Shown here one piece after another: positions 51,221-59,688 of a stretch of 64,000 nucleotides of DNA; position 1 is the first letter of the stretch, and each line of letters begins with the position of its first letter. The notes beneath the pieces were generated by a model. The model saw only the letters and a program-made list of their open reading frames with translations, was not told the DNA's origin and did no database searches. This DNA comes from Actinomycetota bacterium (lineage in GTDB: Bacteria; Actinomycetota; Thermoleophilia; Gaiellales; Gaiellaceae): the NCBI GenBank assembly GCA_013816245.1, contig JACDEU010000002.1:62001-126000 (forward strand). The letters are read 5' to 3'. Made by a program: the position numbers and the translations under genes.

Positions 51221-51768
51221 CGCCTCGACTCCTTCCAGGCTCCGACTCCGTACGCAACGGCGGCGACGACCGCGAGAACGAGCCCCGTCGTGAAGATCCA
51301 GTACGGCCAATCGGTGGACCGGTGCGTGACGATGAGGCAGCCGATGCCGGTGTAGAGCAGCCAGGTCGCCGCCTTGCCGAGGAAGTTCACGTTGATCTCG
51401 TACCCATCTGGTGCGATCGTCTTGTAGCCCGCCAGCAGCAGGAGGTCGCGGCCGAGGATCACCACGAGGCCCTCCCAGGGCATGTGATCCTGGATGAAGA
51501 GCATGATCACCGCCGCATCGATCATCAGACGATCGGCGAGCGGGTCGAAGATGCGGCCGAAGTCGGACTCGACTCGCCAGCGGCGCGCGAGGAAGCCGTC
51601 GATCTGGTCGGTGACCCCGGCGACCGCGAAGACGCTGCCCGCCGGCCAGCTGTGGCCGCCGTCGGCGGTGGCCATCAGCACGACGAACACGGGGATGAGT
51701 GCCAGCCGCGCGATCGTGAGCGCGTTGGGAAGCTGCTGCAGGCTGGCAGGAACGGCGCGGGCGGCCAT
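51217..51768 (-). CDS. pgsA: CDP-diacylglycerol-glycerol-3-phosphate phosphatidyltransferase
   Basis: 183 residues. The CDP-alcohol phosphotransferase motif D(X)2DG(X)2AR(X)8G(X)3D(X)3D is complete in [18 protein letters not shown] and GRIFDPLAD. Five to six membrane helices. It makes phosphatidylglycerol phosphate; a related inositol- or other alcohol specificity is possible. ATG 51768 is used, with a TATCCT box 10 nt upstream. The downstream fused sugar gene overlaps by four bases. Confidence 0.85.
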   Translation of the reverse strand: MAARAVPASLQQLPNALTIARLALIPVFVVLMATADGGHSWPAGSVFAVAGVTDQIDGFLARRWRVESDFGRIFDPLADRLMIDAAVIMLFIQDHMPWEGLVVILGRDLLLLAGYKTIAPDGYEINVNFLGKAATWLLYTGIGCLIVTHRSTDWPYWIFTTGLVLAVVAAVAYGVGAWKESRR

Positions 51769-51789
51769 CAGTGTGGAAAGGATACGCCC

Positions 51790-52800
51790 GTGGCCGAGAC
51801 TCTCAGCCTGCCGGGATTCGTGGACGCCCACAGCCATGGGTTCCAGCGGGCCCTGCGCGGCAAGAGGCACGGAGCCGGGGACTTCTGGGCCTGGCGGGAG
51901 CTCATGCTCACCGAGGCCGAGAGCCAGACTCCGGAGCTTGTGCGCCGGGAGTATGTCGACGTCTATCGCGAGCTACGGTCGGCCGGGTATACCGCCGTCG
52001 GCGAGTTCCACTACCTCGGCTTCGACGAGGCGCTTGCGGCGGTCGAGGCCGCGGAAGAGGCGAACCTGCGGATCGTGCTCCTGCTCGCTGCGTATGCGCG
52101 CGGTGGCTTGCCTCGCTTTCGCCAGGAGTCCGTCGCGGAGTATCTCCGGCAGATAGAGGATCTGCGCGGGCGTGGCGTGACAGTCGGCCTTGCCCCCCAC
52201 TCCGTGCGCGCGTGTCCGCCGGACTGGCTCGAGGAGATCGGCCGTTACGCGGTGGCCGAGCGACTGCCGTTGCACGTGCACGCCGACGAGCAGCCGCGCG
52301 AGATCGACGAGTGCCTCGCCGAGCACGGCATCCGTCCGATCGAACTGCTCGACAGAACCGGTTGCCTGAGCGAGAGAACAACCGTCGTTCACGCAACGCA
52401 CGCCGACGGCGCCGAGCTCGATCTCCTCGCGAGCTCCGGCGCGCGTGTCTGCGCTTGCCTGACGACCGAGGCCGATCTCGGTGACGGCTTCCTCCCTGTC
52501 GAGCGCATCTGCAAGCGCGGGATCGGCATCTGCATCGGCTCAGACTCGAACGTCCGCATCGACCCCCTCGAGGAGCTGCGCGAGCTCGAAGGCATCGCGA
52601 GGCGTCAGGCGGGCCGCCGGAACGTCATCTCCACGGAGACGCTCCTGTGCTTCGGCGCCGACGAAGGCGCAGGGTCCCTCGGGCTGGAGGAGTGGGACGA
52701 CGTCGTGGTCGATCTGGCCCACCCGTCGCTTCGCGGTGTGGACGACGTGTTCGAGGGGCTCGTGTCGAGCTGCGCGGCCGACGTGTTCCTAGAAGTGTGA
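51790..52800 (+). CDS. hutF: Amidohydrolase, probable formimidoylglutamate deiminase
   Basis: 336-residue TIM-barrel amidohydrolase. Metal residues: [22 protein letters not shown] and [10 protein letters not shown]. The [11 protein letters not shown] start and the FHYLGFDEA segment are typical of HutF, which converts N-formimino-L-glutamate to N-formylglutamate in histidine breakdown. No other hut gene is near, so the substrate is inferred from family. GTG 51790; the gene converges with a glycosidase-like gene, overlapping it by 12 nt. Confidence 0.75.
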   Translation: MAETLSLPGFVDAHSHGFQRALRGKRHGAGDFWAWRELMLTEAESQTPELVRREYVDVYRELRSAGYTAVGEFHYLGFDEALAAVEAAEEANLRIVLLLAAYARGGLPRFRQESVAEYLRQIEDLRGRGVTVGLAPHSVRACPPDWLEEIGRYAVAERLPLHVHADEQPREIDECLAEHGIRPIELLDRTGCLSERTTVVHATHADGAELDLLASSGARVCACLTTEADLGDGFLPVERICKRGIGICIGSDSNVRIDPLEELRELEGIARRQAGRRNVISTETLLCFGADEGAGSLGLEEWDDVVVDLAHPSLRGVDDVFEGLVSSCAADVFLEV

Positions 52801-53736
52801 AGTCCAGTACGCGGTACGCATGATGTACGCGCGGTCCGCGGCGCGTCCGTGCAGTCCGTAGGCGCCGTCGTAGCTCTCGTACCTGCCGCCGTGGCCTGCG
52901 GGCTCGATCTGTGTTCCTTCGCCCCATTCGTTGTACGACGTAATCGTGACGAGGTCAGCGCCGGCCCGTAGCGCCGCACTCCACATCGAGTCGTAGGTCG
53001 CGCCGTCCAAACGATCCTTCACGTGCGTGTCACCTGTCGCGGCGGCTGCGTCGTAACCGGGACCGACCGAAGGTGCGCAGAGGATCCCGTAGGTGCGGGC
53101 CTGCGCGCAGAGGCGATCGAATTTCGCAGCGTCGTAGACGACGATGTCGTAGGGGTAGACGCCGGCGAAGCCTGCCCGCGCCGCGAAGCCCACGAGACTC
53201 GTCTGTCCGAACAGGCGCAAACCCGTTGGTTGACGCGTGATCCGTGTCCACTCGTCGGCTTTGAAGTCGTTCGAGCGGTAGAGGTAGACGTCCCGAATCC
53301 CGAGGCTGCGAATGTAGACGAGGTCGGCCGCGATCGAGTCGATCGATCGCCCCGGGTACGGCTCGAGCTGGACGGCGACCCGAAGCTGCCGACGCTTCGC
53401 CGCACGCATCACGGCGGTAAATCGACGGTCCTCCGCCGAGTCGCGCCCCCACCACGAGCTCACAACCTCGTCGACGCCGGCCGCAGCGATGTCGTTCATC
53501 TGGGCGCGCAGGACTCGAGGGTCACCGCTCGAGTAGGGACCCCGGGCGGGAAAGAACGCGGAGGCGATGTCGAAGGGAGGTGTGTGGCCGCCCTGCGTCC
53601 AGTGCGCGTAGTGCCCGTCGTGGCGAATGTTCGAATACCAGGGGTAGAAGAAGATCGCCGTCCTGGGTGCGGCCGCATGGGCTCCGGACACGGGCAGGGC
53701 AAACAGCAGCACGAAGGCCAGGAGGGGGCGCCGCAT
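52789..53736 (-). CDS. Secreted GH99-like glycoside hydrolase
   Basis: 315 residues. Signal peptide about 1-22. The TIM-barrel shows IFFYPWYSN, GVDEVVSSWWG, VAVQLEPYPG, IRDVYLYRSN and the GH99-type catalytic block TSYNEWGEGTQIEPA. GH99-like enzymes cleave mannosides; this one could process a surface or environmental mannan. It converges on the hutF-like gene. ATG 53736 without clear ribosome-binding site. Confidence 0.8.
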   Translation of the reverse strand: MRRPLLAFVLLFALPVSGAHAAAPRTAIFFYPWYSNIRHDGHYAHWTQGGHTPPFDIASAFFPARGPYSSGDPRVLRAQMNDIAAAGVDEVVSSWWGRDSAEDRRFTAVMRAAKRRQLRVAVQLEPYPGRSIDSIAADLVYIRSLGIRDVYLYRSNDFKADEWTRITRQPTGLRLFGQTSLVGFAARAGFAGVYPYDIVVYDAAKFDRLCAQARTYGILCAPSVGPGYDAAAATGDTHVKDRLDGATYDSMWSAALRAGADLVTITSYNEWGEGTQIEPAGHGGRYESYDGAYGLHGRAADRAYIMRTAYWTSHF

Positions 53737-53821
53737 CCCGCATAGCCTCTCATCCCGGGCGGATCTCGGAATCCCCAGGACGAGGCATCAGGTTCCAAAG
53801 TCCGGGCGCCGATTCGGTCGT

Positions 53822-54001
53822 ATGGCTTTCCTTGCCTGGATCGACCGCATTCGGTTCCGCAGCAGGCGTGACGAGGGTCAGACGATGGCCGAATATGCCG
53901 TCGTGCTCGGGGTGATCGTCCCAGGGATCATCATCGCGCTCGCCACCATCTCGGACAGGGTGGCCACCTCGATCGGCAGAATCGCCGGGTTCTTCTCCTA
54001 G
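53822..54001 (+). CDS. Flp-family type IVb pilin (59 residues)
   Basis: ATG 53822 encodes a short basic leader, then DEGQTMAEYAVVLGVIVPG, the hallmark of Flp/Tad pilins (prepilin peptidase site before GQTMAEYA) and a single hydrophobic helix ending in RIAGFFS. The length is right for the family. No tad secretion genes (cpaF, tadB, tadC, prepilin peptidase) are in the window, so it is an orphan here. Confidence 0.8.
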   Translation: MAFLAWIDRIRFRSRRDEGQTMAEYAVVLGVIVPGIIIALATISDRVATSIGRIAGFFS

Positions 54002-54073
54002 GCCCCGCTGCAGACCGAAGAGTCCCCTGCGCCGGGGCGGTAGGGTTGCCTCACCACTCGACAGGAGGCTCAG

Positions 54074-54358
54074 ATGGCTATCGCACGCGTTGTCACCTTC
54101 GACGGCGTCACCAAGGACCGCATGGAGGAAATGAACCGCGAGATGAGCGAAGGCGATCCGCCGGAAGGATTCCCGCCGGCAGAGGTCATCGTCCTGCACG
54201 ACGCCGAAGCGGAGAAGTCGCTCGCGATCGTCATCTTCGAGACGGACGACGACTACAAGCGCGGCGACGAGATCCTGAACGCGATGCCAGCGGGCGACAC
54301 CCCGGGGCAGCGAACGTCAGTGACCCGGTACGACGTCGCTCATCGTATGAAGTCGTAA
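54074..54358 (+). CDS. Conserved small protein, ABM-like fold
   Basis: 94 residues: an N-terminal beta strand (AIARVVTFDGV), helix, then AEVIVLHDAEAEKSLAIVIF and a second helix, the alternation seen in dimeric alpha/beta barrel (ABM/EthD-like) proteins. AGGAGG precedes ATG 54074; a TAGGGT box sits about 30 nt upstream. Function unknown. Confidence 0.65.
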   Translation: MAIARVVTFDGVTKDRMEEMNREMSEGDPPEGFPPAEVIVLHDAEAEKSLAIVIFETDDDYKRGDEILNAMPAGDTPGQRTSVTRYDVAHRMKS

Positions 54359-54598
54359 CGGCGCATCGCTCGCTGCTCTGGTGAGTTCCTTCTAGCGGTT
54401 TATCACCCAGATCGAGTTCGCGCGAACGAACGCGATCCGGCGACCATGCGGGATCGGTCTCATTCGCGGTCGTGGAGATGAGGGTCCGCAAGCCTGAGCC
54501 GTCGTGCGCTGAACGCGAGTTCAGCAACTAGCCCAGACGTATGTCAGGCGTCCGCCGCTTTTCTCGACGGACGCCGTAACTTCGCCTACACAGTGGTG

Positions 54599-54664
54599 CT
54601 AGCGCCGCCCGCGCGCGAAGAAGCCAAGCAGAGCGAGGACGACGACGATGATGAGGATCCACAC
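54599..54664 (-). CDS. Possible 21-residue hydrophobic peptide
   Basis: GTG 54664 opens WILIIVVVLALLGFFARGRR, a single membrane helix with a positive end, like small hydrophobic peptides common in actinobacteria. AGGGAGGTG lies 16 nt upstream, rather far. Listed with low confidence; 54359-54598 holds no other gene I can support. Confidence 0.35.
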   Translation of the reverse strand: MWILIIVVVLALLGFFARGRR

Positions 54665-54790
54665 GATGATGCTGAAGACGCACCTCCCTTTTAGTGTCAG
54701 AGCCGTCCTTCCGCCGTTCCACAGCAACTAAACTGCGGCCAGCTGCCAGCTCGGCCTTCAAGAGAGGTTTGTGCCATGAGAAGGCCACAA

Positions 54791-54816
54791 AGCCACTACC
54801 AAGTTTGGTAGTGGCT
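54791..54816. terminator. 11-bp perfect hairpin
   Basis: AGCCACTACCA (54791-54801) pairs with TGGTAGTGGCT (54806-54816), loop AGTT. It lies next to the tRNA-scar terminator. Confidence 0.6.
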
Positions 54817-54826
54817 CAGAAGAAAA

Positions 54827-54842
54827 CCCCGCATGTGCGGGG
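54827..54842 (-). terminator. Terminator beside the displaced tRNA-Pro 3' half
   Basis: CCCCGCA/TGCGGGG hairpin; on the minus strand it is followed by TTTTCTTC. It probably terminated the tRNA-Pro transcript before an insertion separated them. Confidence 0.65.
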
Positions 54843-54853
54843 CTTCCCTGAAG

Positions 54854-54889
54854 TCGGGGCGCCGAGATTGAACTCGGGACCTCTAGTCC
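54854..54889 (-). repeat. Partial duplicate of tRNA-Pro 3' half (att scar)
   Basis: 36 nt match the 3' half of the tRNA-Pro gene at 56331-56367 (anticodon-stem 3' side, variable loop, T arm and acceptor) with one missing A in the T loop. The 5' half is absent. Such duplications arise when tyrosine-recombinase elements integrate at tRNA 3' ends. The bracketed segment (about 54854-56331) holds no integrase now. Confidence 0.8.
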
Positions 54890-55076
54890 GATCCGCGCGT
54901 GCACGGGGATCGCCCTATCCAAGCGAAACCGACCTGCGAGCAACGAAAGCCGCGTCCCTGATCTTTGGATTGAGCTGGGGTGATTCGGAATGAGTTGGCG
55001 CAATTCTGTACCCGCCATGTACCCGCGCCGTTGGGCAGGGCCGCGAAAACCAGCGACCGGCCTTACCGGGAGGCGC

Positions 55077-56195
55077 TCAGTAGCCCAGCGCGAGGATGAG
55101 AACGGCGGCCGCGAATACAACTGTTCCGGCAAGGCTCATCAACGATCGCCGACGAGCGAGTAGGTCGGCAGTCCGCGGTCCCGAAATTGCCGCCCTAGGG
55201 ACCGCCGCGAGACCGAGCAAAAGCACCGCGAAACCGAGTGCGGCGATCGCGAACGGGCTCTTGCTGAGGTCCCTGGCAAGGTTCCCTGGCGCCAGCCCGG
55301 TGACATCGACGCCGAGAAAATGGTTGGATCCGAACAACGAGGACGACCCGGCAGCTGTCGACCTTCCCGCGACTCCGGTCGGACCGAAACTTGGAGCGGA
55401 CGAGAACGACGTAGTAGCCCCGCAGACGTTGCGCTGTCTCGCGGCTGCGACAGCTGAAGGTGAGCTGACGGAGTCCAGGATCGCAATGGTGACGCGGAGC
55501 AACCTGCCGCGTCTGCTGCGCAGCCCGATCTGATACGTCGCGACGGGCAGCCGTTTCCCGTGGACGCGACCGCTGAAGCGGAAGCGGTTGATGCCGGCGT
55601 GGCCGCGCACTGTGAAAGAGCCGACGACGCGACAGAGCGGGAAGACCTCGACCACGGTAAACCGCACTCGCCCCGCGTGGCGAAGGCGGAACACGATGAT
55701 CGCGGACAGGCGAGCTTTGGGGCCGTGCACGACGAGGAAAGGTTGGGAGCTGCGAAGGCGCGTAACACCTGTAGACGCGGCACTCGGGCCAACCGAAGAA
55801 GCGCTGAACAGACTGGCGGATGCTGCCCCCGGTGCAGCCGAGCCGCTCTGGCCAGACGAGAGTGACGCTCCGCTCGACAGCGACGGGAATATCGTTCCCA
55901 GGCCCGCCGACGGCGTCGAGGTCGGCGCGCCGTTCAGGGTCGTCTTCGGGACAGTGGTGGTGATCTTCGGCAGCGTCGTGCTTACAGGCAGCGTCGTGCT
56001 TACAGGCAGCGTCGTGGTCACCTTCGGAAGAGTTGTCGTGACCTTCGGCAGGGTTGTGCTGACCGGAAGGGTCGTCGTGATCGTCGGCAGCGCCGTAGTG
56101 ATGGTCAGAGCCGGCGATGCAGATCGCCCAGCAACCGCTGTACTGCCGACATAGCCCAGCACAAGAAGAGCGGTGAGAGCTGCCGCAGACCGCAT
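55077..56195 (-). CDS. Repeat-rich surface protein with TTLP stalk
   Basis: 372 residues from ATG 56195, which follows a TACTAT box by 6 nt. After a signal peptide comes a stalk of about nine 6-7-residue units of the type TTLPVS / TTLPKVT (residues about 30-88), a Ser/Gly/Ala-rich linker, a beta-rich Ig-like domain (about 160-250, FLVVHGPKARLSAIIVFRLR, FTVRGHAGINRFRFSGRV) and two C-terminal membrane helices. The Thr/Pro stalk suggests a wall-spanning, perhaps O-glycosylated, surface protein. It is the only gene between the two tRNA-Pro repeats. Confidence 0.65.
   Translation of the reverse strand: MRSAAALTALLVLGYVGSTAVAGRSASPALTITTALPTITTTLPVSTTLPKVTTTLPKVTTTLPVSTTLPVSTTLPKITTTVPKTTLNGAPTSTPSAGLGTIFPSLSSGASLSSGQSGSAAPGAASASLFSASSVGPSAASTGVTRLRSSQPFLVVHGPKARLSAIIVFRLRHAGRVRFTVVEVFPLCRVVGSFTVRGHAGINRFRFSGRVHGKRLPVATYQIGLRSRRGRLLRVTIAILDSVSSPSAVAAARQRNVCGATTSFSSAPSFGPTGVAGRSTAAGSSSLFGSNHFLGVDVTGLAPGNLARDLSKSPFAIAALGFAVLLLGLAAVPRAAISGPRTADLLARRRSLMSLAGTVVFAAAVLILALGY
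55965..56095 (-). repeat. Tandem DNA repeats encoding the TTLP stalk
   Basis: Units of 18 or 21 bp such as GGCAGCGTCGTGCTTACA occur in tandem (two identical copies near 55970-56005), with diverged copies towards 56095. Variation in copy number between strains is likely. Confidence 0.65.
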
Positions 56196-56201
56196 GGGTG
56201 C

Positions 56202-56207
56202 ATAGTA
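56202..56207 (-). promoter_or_regulatory. -10 box TACTAT for the TTLP protein
   Basis: On the minus strand TACTAT is followed after 6 nt by ATG 56195, another leaderless arrangement. Confidence 0.55.
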
Positions 56208-56305
56208 GCGCCGATCGGCACATCGCAATCTGCTCGAGCGCAAGTCCGGCCAACGAATCCGGTCGCGGTGTACCCGCACGCAAAGAAGGGGTGCCCGATC
56301 GAAAG

Positions 56306-56328
56306 AAAGCCCGCGCTTTGCGGGCTTT
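56306..56328 (-). terminator. Terminator of tRNA-Pro
   Basis: AAAGCCCGC/GCGGGCTTT, loop of 5 nt, directly 3' of the tRNA on the minus strand and followed by CTTTC. Confidence 0.8.
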
Positions 56329-56330
56329 CA

Positions 56331-56405
56331 TCGGGGCGCCGAGATTTGAACTCGGGACCTCTAGTCCCCCAGACTAGCGCGCTAACCAGGCTGCGCCACG
56401 CCCCG
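56331..56405 (-). tRNA. tRNA-Pro (anticodon GGG)
   Basis: 75-nt cloverleaf: acceptor CGGGGCG/CGCCCCG with discriminator A, D stem GCGC/GCGC, anticodon stem CTAGT/ACTAG with loop CTGGGGG (anticodon GGG, reading CCC/CCU), T arm CCGAG-TTCAAAT-CTCGG. CCA is not encoded. It lies about 320 nt from proS, the enzyme that charges it. Its 3' half is duplicated at 54854-54889. Confidence 0.95.
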
Positions 56406-56422
56406 TGGCGGCATCGTATCGG

Positions 56423-56722
56423 CTATGCACTGTAGCGCCGGTACAGCTTGTCGATCAGGTCCGGCATGCGCTCGAGGCGGTCCGTGATGACGCGCAAGCG
56501 GTATTCGCGGAAGTGCTCCGCTTCGACGCCCAGTGCGCGCGCAAGCGTCTTGATCACGTCGTCGGAGGGGACCGGCCGGTTGCCGTGCACAAGGTGATTC
56601 AGATAGCCCGCGGAGAGCCGTGTCTTCTCCGCGAGTGAGCGGTACGTGAGACCCGCCTCCGCCATCAGCCGTTCGATCGTCGGGCCGAACGCGTCGTCGC
56701 TAAAGCGTCGCTTGCGCGCCAT
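56423..56722 (-). CDS. XRE-family DNA-binding protein
   Basis: 99 residues. Helix-turn-helix at about 20-65 (LTYRSLAEKTRLSAGYLNHL, VPSDDVIKTLARALGV), then a basic helical tail. The ATG overlaps the proS stop as TGATG, so it is translated with proS, an unusual partner. It may regulate the tRNA-Pro/proS locus or be a solitary regulator. Confidence 0.8.
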   Translation of the reverse strand: MARKRRFSDDAFGPTIERLMAEAGLTYRSLAEKTRLSAGYLNHLVHGNRPVPSDDVIKTLARALGVEAEHFREYRLRVITDRLERMPDLIDKLYRRYSA

Positions 56723-58395
56723 CAGCCGAGCCTCTCGCGCACTGTCGAGACGAGCTCACTTACGCTCACCGCCTTGTCCTCCCCCTCCGCGCGCTCGCGA
56801 ACGTCCACCGTACCGTCTTCCGCAACCTTTCGCCCGACGGTCACGCGCACCGGGCAACCGATCAGATCTGCGTCGGCGAACTTCTCCCCCGCGCGTGCGT
56901 CACGGTCGTCGACGAGCACGTCGAGGCCGGCCACGGAGAGCGACGTGGCAATCGACTCCGCATGCTCCTCCTGACCCGGGATCACGACAATGTGAACGTC
57001 ATACGGAGCGACCGCCGCCGGCCACTCGATGCCGCGGTCGTCATGGTGCTGTTCGACGATCGCCGCCATCGTGCGTGCAGGGCCGATGCCGTAGCTTCCC
57101 ATGACGATCGGATTCTCCTGGCCGTCCTCGTCGACGAACTTTGCACCGAAGGGCTCCGAGTAGAACGTCCCGAGCTTGAAGATATGGCCGAGCTCGATCG
57201 CCGTCTGCGCTTCGAGCTTGCCGCCACAGTTGGGACAGGCATCGCCCGCGTTCGCCTGCCGGATGTCGGCGAACCGCGGCTCGTAGTCACGGCCCGCCTC
57301 GACGCCGCGTAGATGCCACCCATCGCGGTTGGCGCCGGCGACGAACTGGCCCTCGCGGAGCGTATCGTCTGCGACCACGTCAACCTTCGCGCCAACCGGG
57401 CCGATCGAGCCGCCGCCCGCGCCGAAGGTGTCGCGGATTTCGGCGTCTGTGGCAGGACGGTACGCGACACCGAGCGCCGTGACGAGCTTCTCCTCGCTCA
57501 GCCGATCGTCGCCGCGGACGAGCGCGAGCACGACGCGGTCGCCCGCGACCACGGGCATCGCCTTCGACGTCGACGCGGGATCGATGCCGAGGAGCGCAGC
57601 AAGCGACTCGATCGTCGTCGCATCCGGCGTCTCGATCTCCGTGGGCGCCTCGAGCCGCGGAGGGAACCCCGGCGCACGCGGGATGCCTCGCGCCGCGTCG
57701 TAGTCCGCGAAGTAGTCGCCGTTCTCGCAGCGGATCAGTGTGTTCTCACCGGAGCCGGTCGGCGCGAGATAGCCGGATGATTCCTTGCCGCCCATGATCC
57801 CGGACTCGGCCTCCACGAAGTGGACCTCGAGGCCGCAACGCTCGAAGATCTTGTCGTAGGCCTGCTTGTGTTTGTCGAAGCTCTTGTCGAGACCCTCGAA
57901 GTCGCGGTCGAAGGAGTACGAGTCCTTCATGATGAACTCGCGAACGCGCAAGAGCCCCCCGCGCGGCCGCGGCTCGTCCCTGGCCTTCGTGCTGAAGTGG
58001 TACCAGACCTGCGGCAGCTGCTTGTACGACTGCAGCTCGCGCGCGTGGAATGCCATCGTCTCCTCGTGCGTGAAGCCAAGGACGAAGTCACGTCCCGTGC
58101 GGTCCTTGAGTCGGAAGACTTGAGGAATCGTGATCCGTCCGCTCAGTTCCCAGAGCTCAGCCGGCGTCAGGACAGGGCAGAGCATCTCCTGACCGCCGAT
58201 CGCATTGATCTCCTCACGGATGATCTGGATGACTTTCTGGTGAACGCGCCAGCCGAGCGGCAGGAATGTCCAAAGACCGGCGCCGACTTGGCGGATGAAA
58301 CCGCCGCGCACGAGGAGCTTGTGACTTGCCGCCTCCGCGTCGGACGGCGGCTCGCGCAGTGTCGGTAGAAACAGCTCTGAGGCCCGGGCAAGCAT
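56722..58395 (-). CDS. proS: Proline-tRNA ligase
   Basis: 557-residue bacterial-type ProRS. Class II motifs: motif 2 region FRDEPRPRGG-like (DEPRPRGGLLRVREFIMKDS, split) and motif 3 GSYGIGPARTMAAIVEQ; an editing INS domain (about 220-390) is inserted; C-terminal anticodon-binding domain. It is the last core gene of the frr-uppS-cdsA-dxr-rseP-ispG-proS series. ATG 58395. Confidence 0.96.
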   Translation of the reverse strand: MLARASELFLPTLREPPSDAEAASHKLLVRGGFIRQVGAGLWTFLPLGWRVHQKVIQIIREEINAIGGQEMLCPVLTPAELWELSGRITIPQVFRLKDRTGRDFVLGFTHEETMAFHARELQSYKQLPQVWYHFSTKARDEPRPRGGLLRVREFIMKDSYSFDRDFEGLDKSFDKHKQAYDKIFERCGLEVHFVEAESGIMGGKESSGYLAPTGSGENTLIRCENGDYFADYDAARGIPRAPGFPPRLEAPTEIETPDATTIESLAALLGIDPASTSKAMPVVAGDRVVLALVRGDDRLSEEKLVTALGVAYRPATDAEIRDTFGAGGGSIGPVGAKVDVVADDTLREGQFVAGANRDGWHLRGVEAGRDYEPRFADIRQANAGDACPNCGGKLEAQTAIELGHIFKLGTFYSEPFGAKFVDEDGQENPIVMGSYGIGPARTMAAIVEQHHDDRGIEWPAAVAPYDVHIVVIPGQEEHAESIATSLSVAGLDVLVDDRDARAGEKFADADLIGCPVRVTVGRKVAEDGTVDVRERAEGEDKAVSVSELVSTVRERLG

Positions 58396-58471
58396 GTTGT
58401 CCGGGCAGACTACTCGCCGAGCGGAATCAGCGAAGCTTCGGCCGCGGCGTCGCTTGCGATGCCGCTTGAGA

Positions 58472-58496
58472 GGCCGCGCGGTTCATCCGCGCGGCC
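58472..58496 (-). terminator. Terminator between ispG and proS
   Basis: Perfect 10-bp stem GGCCGCGCGG/CCGCGCGGCC, 5-nt loop, directly after the ispG stop on the minus strand. proS would then have its own promoter or depend on read-through. Confidence 0.7.
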
Positions 58497-58497
58497 G

Positions 58498-59652
58498 TTA
58501 ACCAAGATCACTCGGAACCGATTCCATCGGAATCAAAGAGGCCTCGGCCATCGCGAGCGCTGCGGGCTTCGCCATCTTCAGTCGTTTCGGGCGTTGCATC
58601 CCGTCGGCGATCCACTTGTCGATCTCGTGAAACAACTCGTCGATGAGGATGTCGGACGACACCTTCTTCAACACGCGCCCGTGTGCATAGACGAAGCCGG
58701 TGTCGCGGCCGCCGGCGATTCCGAAGTCTGCGTCCCCCGCCTCTCCCGGCCCGTTCACTGCACACCCGAGCACCGCAACTTCGAAATGCTGCGGGTAGGC
58801 GAGTAGGCGTTCCTCGACGGTCTCGGCGAGGGTCTGCACGCCGACGTTGTCGCGTCCGCACGAAGGGCACGCGATCATGATCGGCCCGCGCTCGCGTAGA
58901 CCGAGCGCCTTCAGGATCTCGAAGGCGACGCGCACCTCCTCGACCGGGTCGGCCGTCAGCGACACGCGCATCGTGTCGCCGATCCCGTCGGCGAGGAGCG
59001 TCCCCAGCCCCACGGAGCTCTTGATGGAACCGGCGAACGGCGTGCCGGCTTCGGTGACCCCGAGGTGCAGCGGGTACGGCACCTTCGAGGCGAGCAGCCG
59101 GTAGGCGCGGATCATCGTCGGAACGTGGCTGGACTTGACGGAGATCTTGAAGTCACGGAACCCGAGGCTCTCTAGCAGCCGCACTTCCTCGAGCGCGGCC
59201 TCGACGAGGGCCTCGGCCTGGTCGCTCTGCGCCAGCTCGCTCAGGTGCTTCGGGAGCGAACCGGAGTTCGCGCCGATACGCATCGGGATCCTTTTGGCCT
59301 GGGCGGCGCGCACGACCTGCGCGACCTTGTCCGAGCCCCCGATGTTGCCGGGATTGATCCGGACCGCCGCGACACCGGCATCGATCGCCTTCAGCGCGAG
59401 GCTCGCGTTGAAGTGGATGTCGGCGATCACGGGGATCGGGGAGAAGCGCACGATCCGGCCGAGCGCCTCGGCGTCCTCGTTCTTCGGAACGGCGACGCGG
59501 ACGACCTCGCAGCCCGCGGAGGCAAGCGCTGAGATCTGGGCGGTCGTGGCCTCGACGTCGTGCGTTTTCGTCAGGGTCATCGACTGGACGACGACGGGAG
59601 CGCCGCCGCCGATCCGGACTCCGCCGACCGTGATGTGACGCTCGGAAGCCAT
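58498..59652 (-). CDS. ispG: 4-hydroxy-3-methylbut-2-enyl diphosphate synthase IspG
   Basis: 384 residues from ATG 59652, placed 9 nt after a TACACT box. The MEP-pathway enzyme has a TIM barrel (VVVQSMTLTKTHDVE, RINPGNIGG) and a 4Fe-4S domain with Cys in ACPSCGRDN and LGCAVNGPGEAG. It works with dxr in the same cluster to make isoprenoid precursors for undecaprenyl diphosphate. A longer upstream frame exists but lacks conserved residues. Confidence 0.95.
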   Translation of the reverse strand: MASERHITVGGVRIGGGAPVVVQSMTLTKTHDVEATTAQISALASAGCEVVRVAVPKNEDAEALGRIVRFSPIPVIADIHFNASLALKAIDAGVAAVRINPGNIGGSDKVAQVVRAAQAKRIPMRIGANSGSLPKHLSELAQSDQAEALVEAALEEVRLLESLGFRDFKISVKSSHVPTMIRAYRLLASKVPYPLHLGVTEAGTPFAGSIKSSVGLGTLLADGIGDTMRVSLTADPVEEVRVAFEILKALGLRERGPIMIACPSCGRDNVGVQTLAETVEERLLAYPQHFEVAVLGCAVNGPGEAGDADFGIAGGRDTGFVYAHGRVLKKVSSDILIDELFHEIDKWIADGMQRPKRLKMAKPAALAMAEASLIPMESVPSDLG

Positions 59653-59661
59653 CTGCGTATC

Positions 59662-59667
59662 AGTGTA
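59662..59667 (-). promoter_or_regulatory. -10 box TACACT before ispG
   Basis: Minus-strand TACACT, 9 nt before ATG 59652. The same hexamer precedes dxr (62085-62090). Confidence 0.5.
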
Positions 59668-59688
59668 ACGCCGTCGTTTACTGCTCTT

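Noticed and set aside
54854-54889. Second functional tRNA gene
   Set aside because: Only the 3' half is present; the D arm and the 5' acceptor strand are absent, so it cannot fold into a tRNA.
55965-56095. CRISPR array from regularly spaced repeats
   Set aside because: The repeats are contiguous 18-21-bp units without spacers and encode an in-frame TTLP peptide stalk; no cas genes are present.
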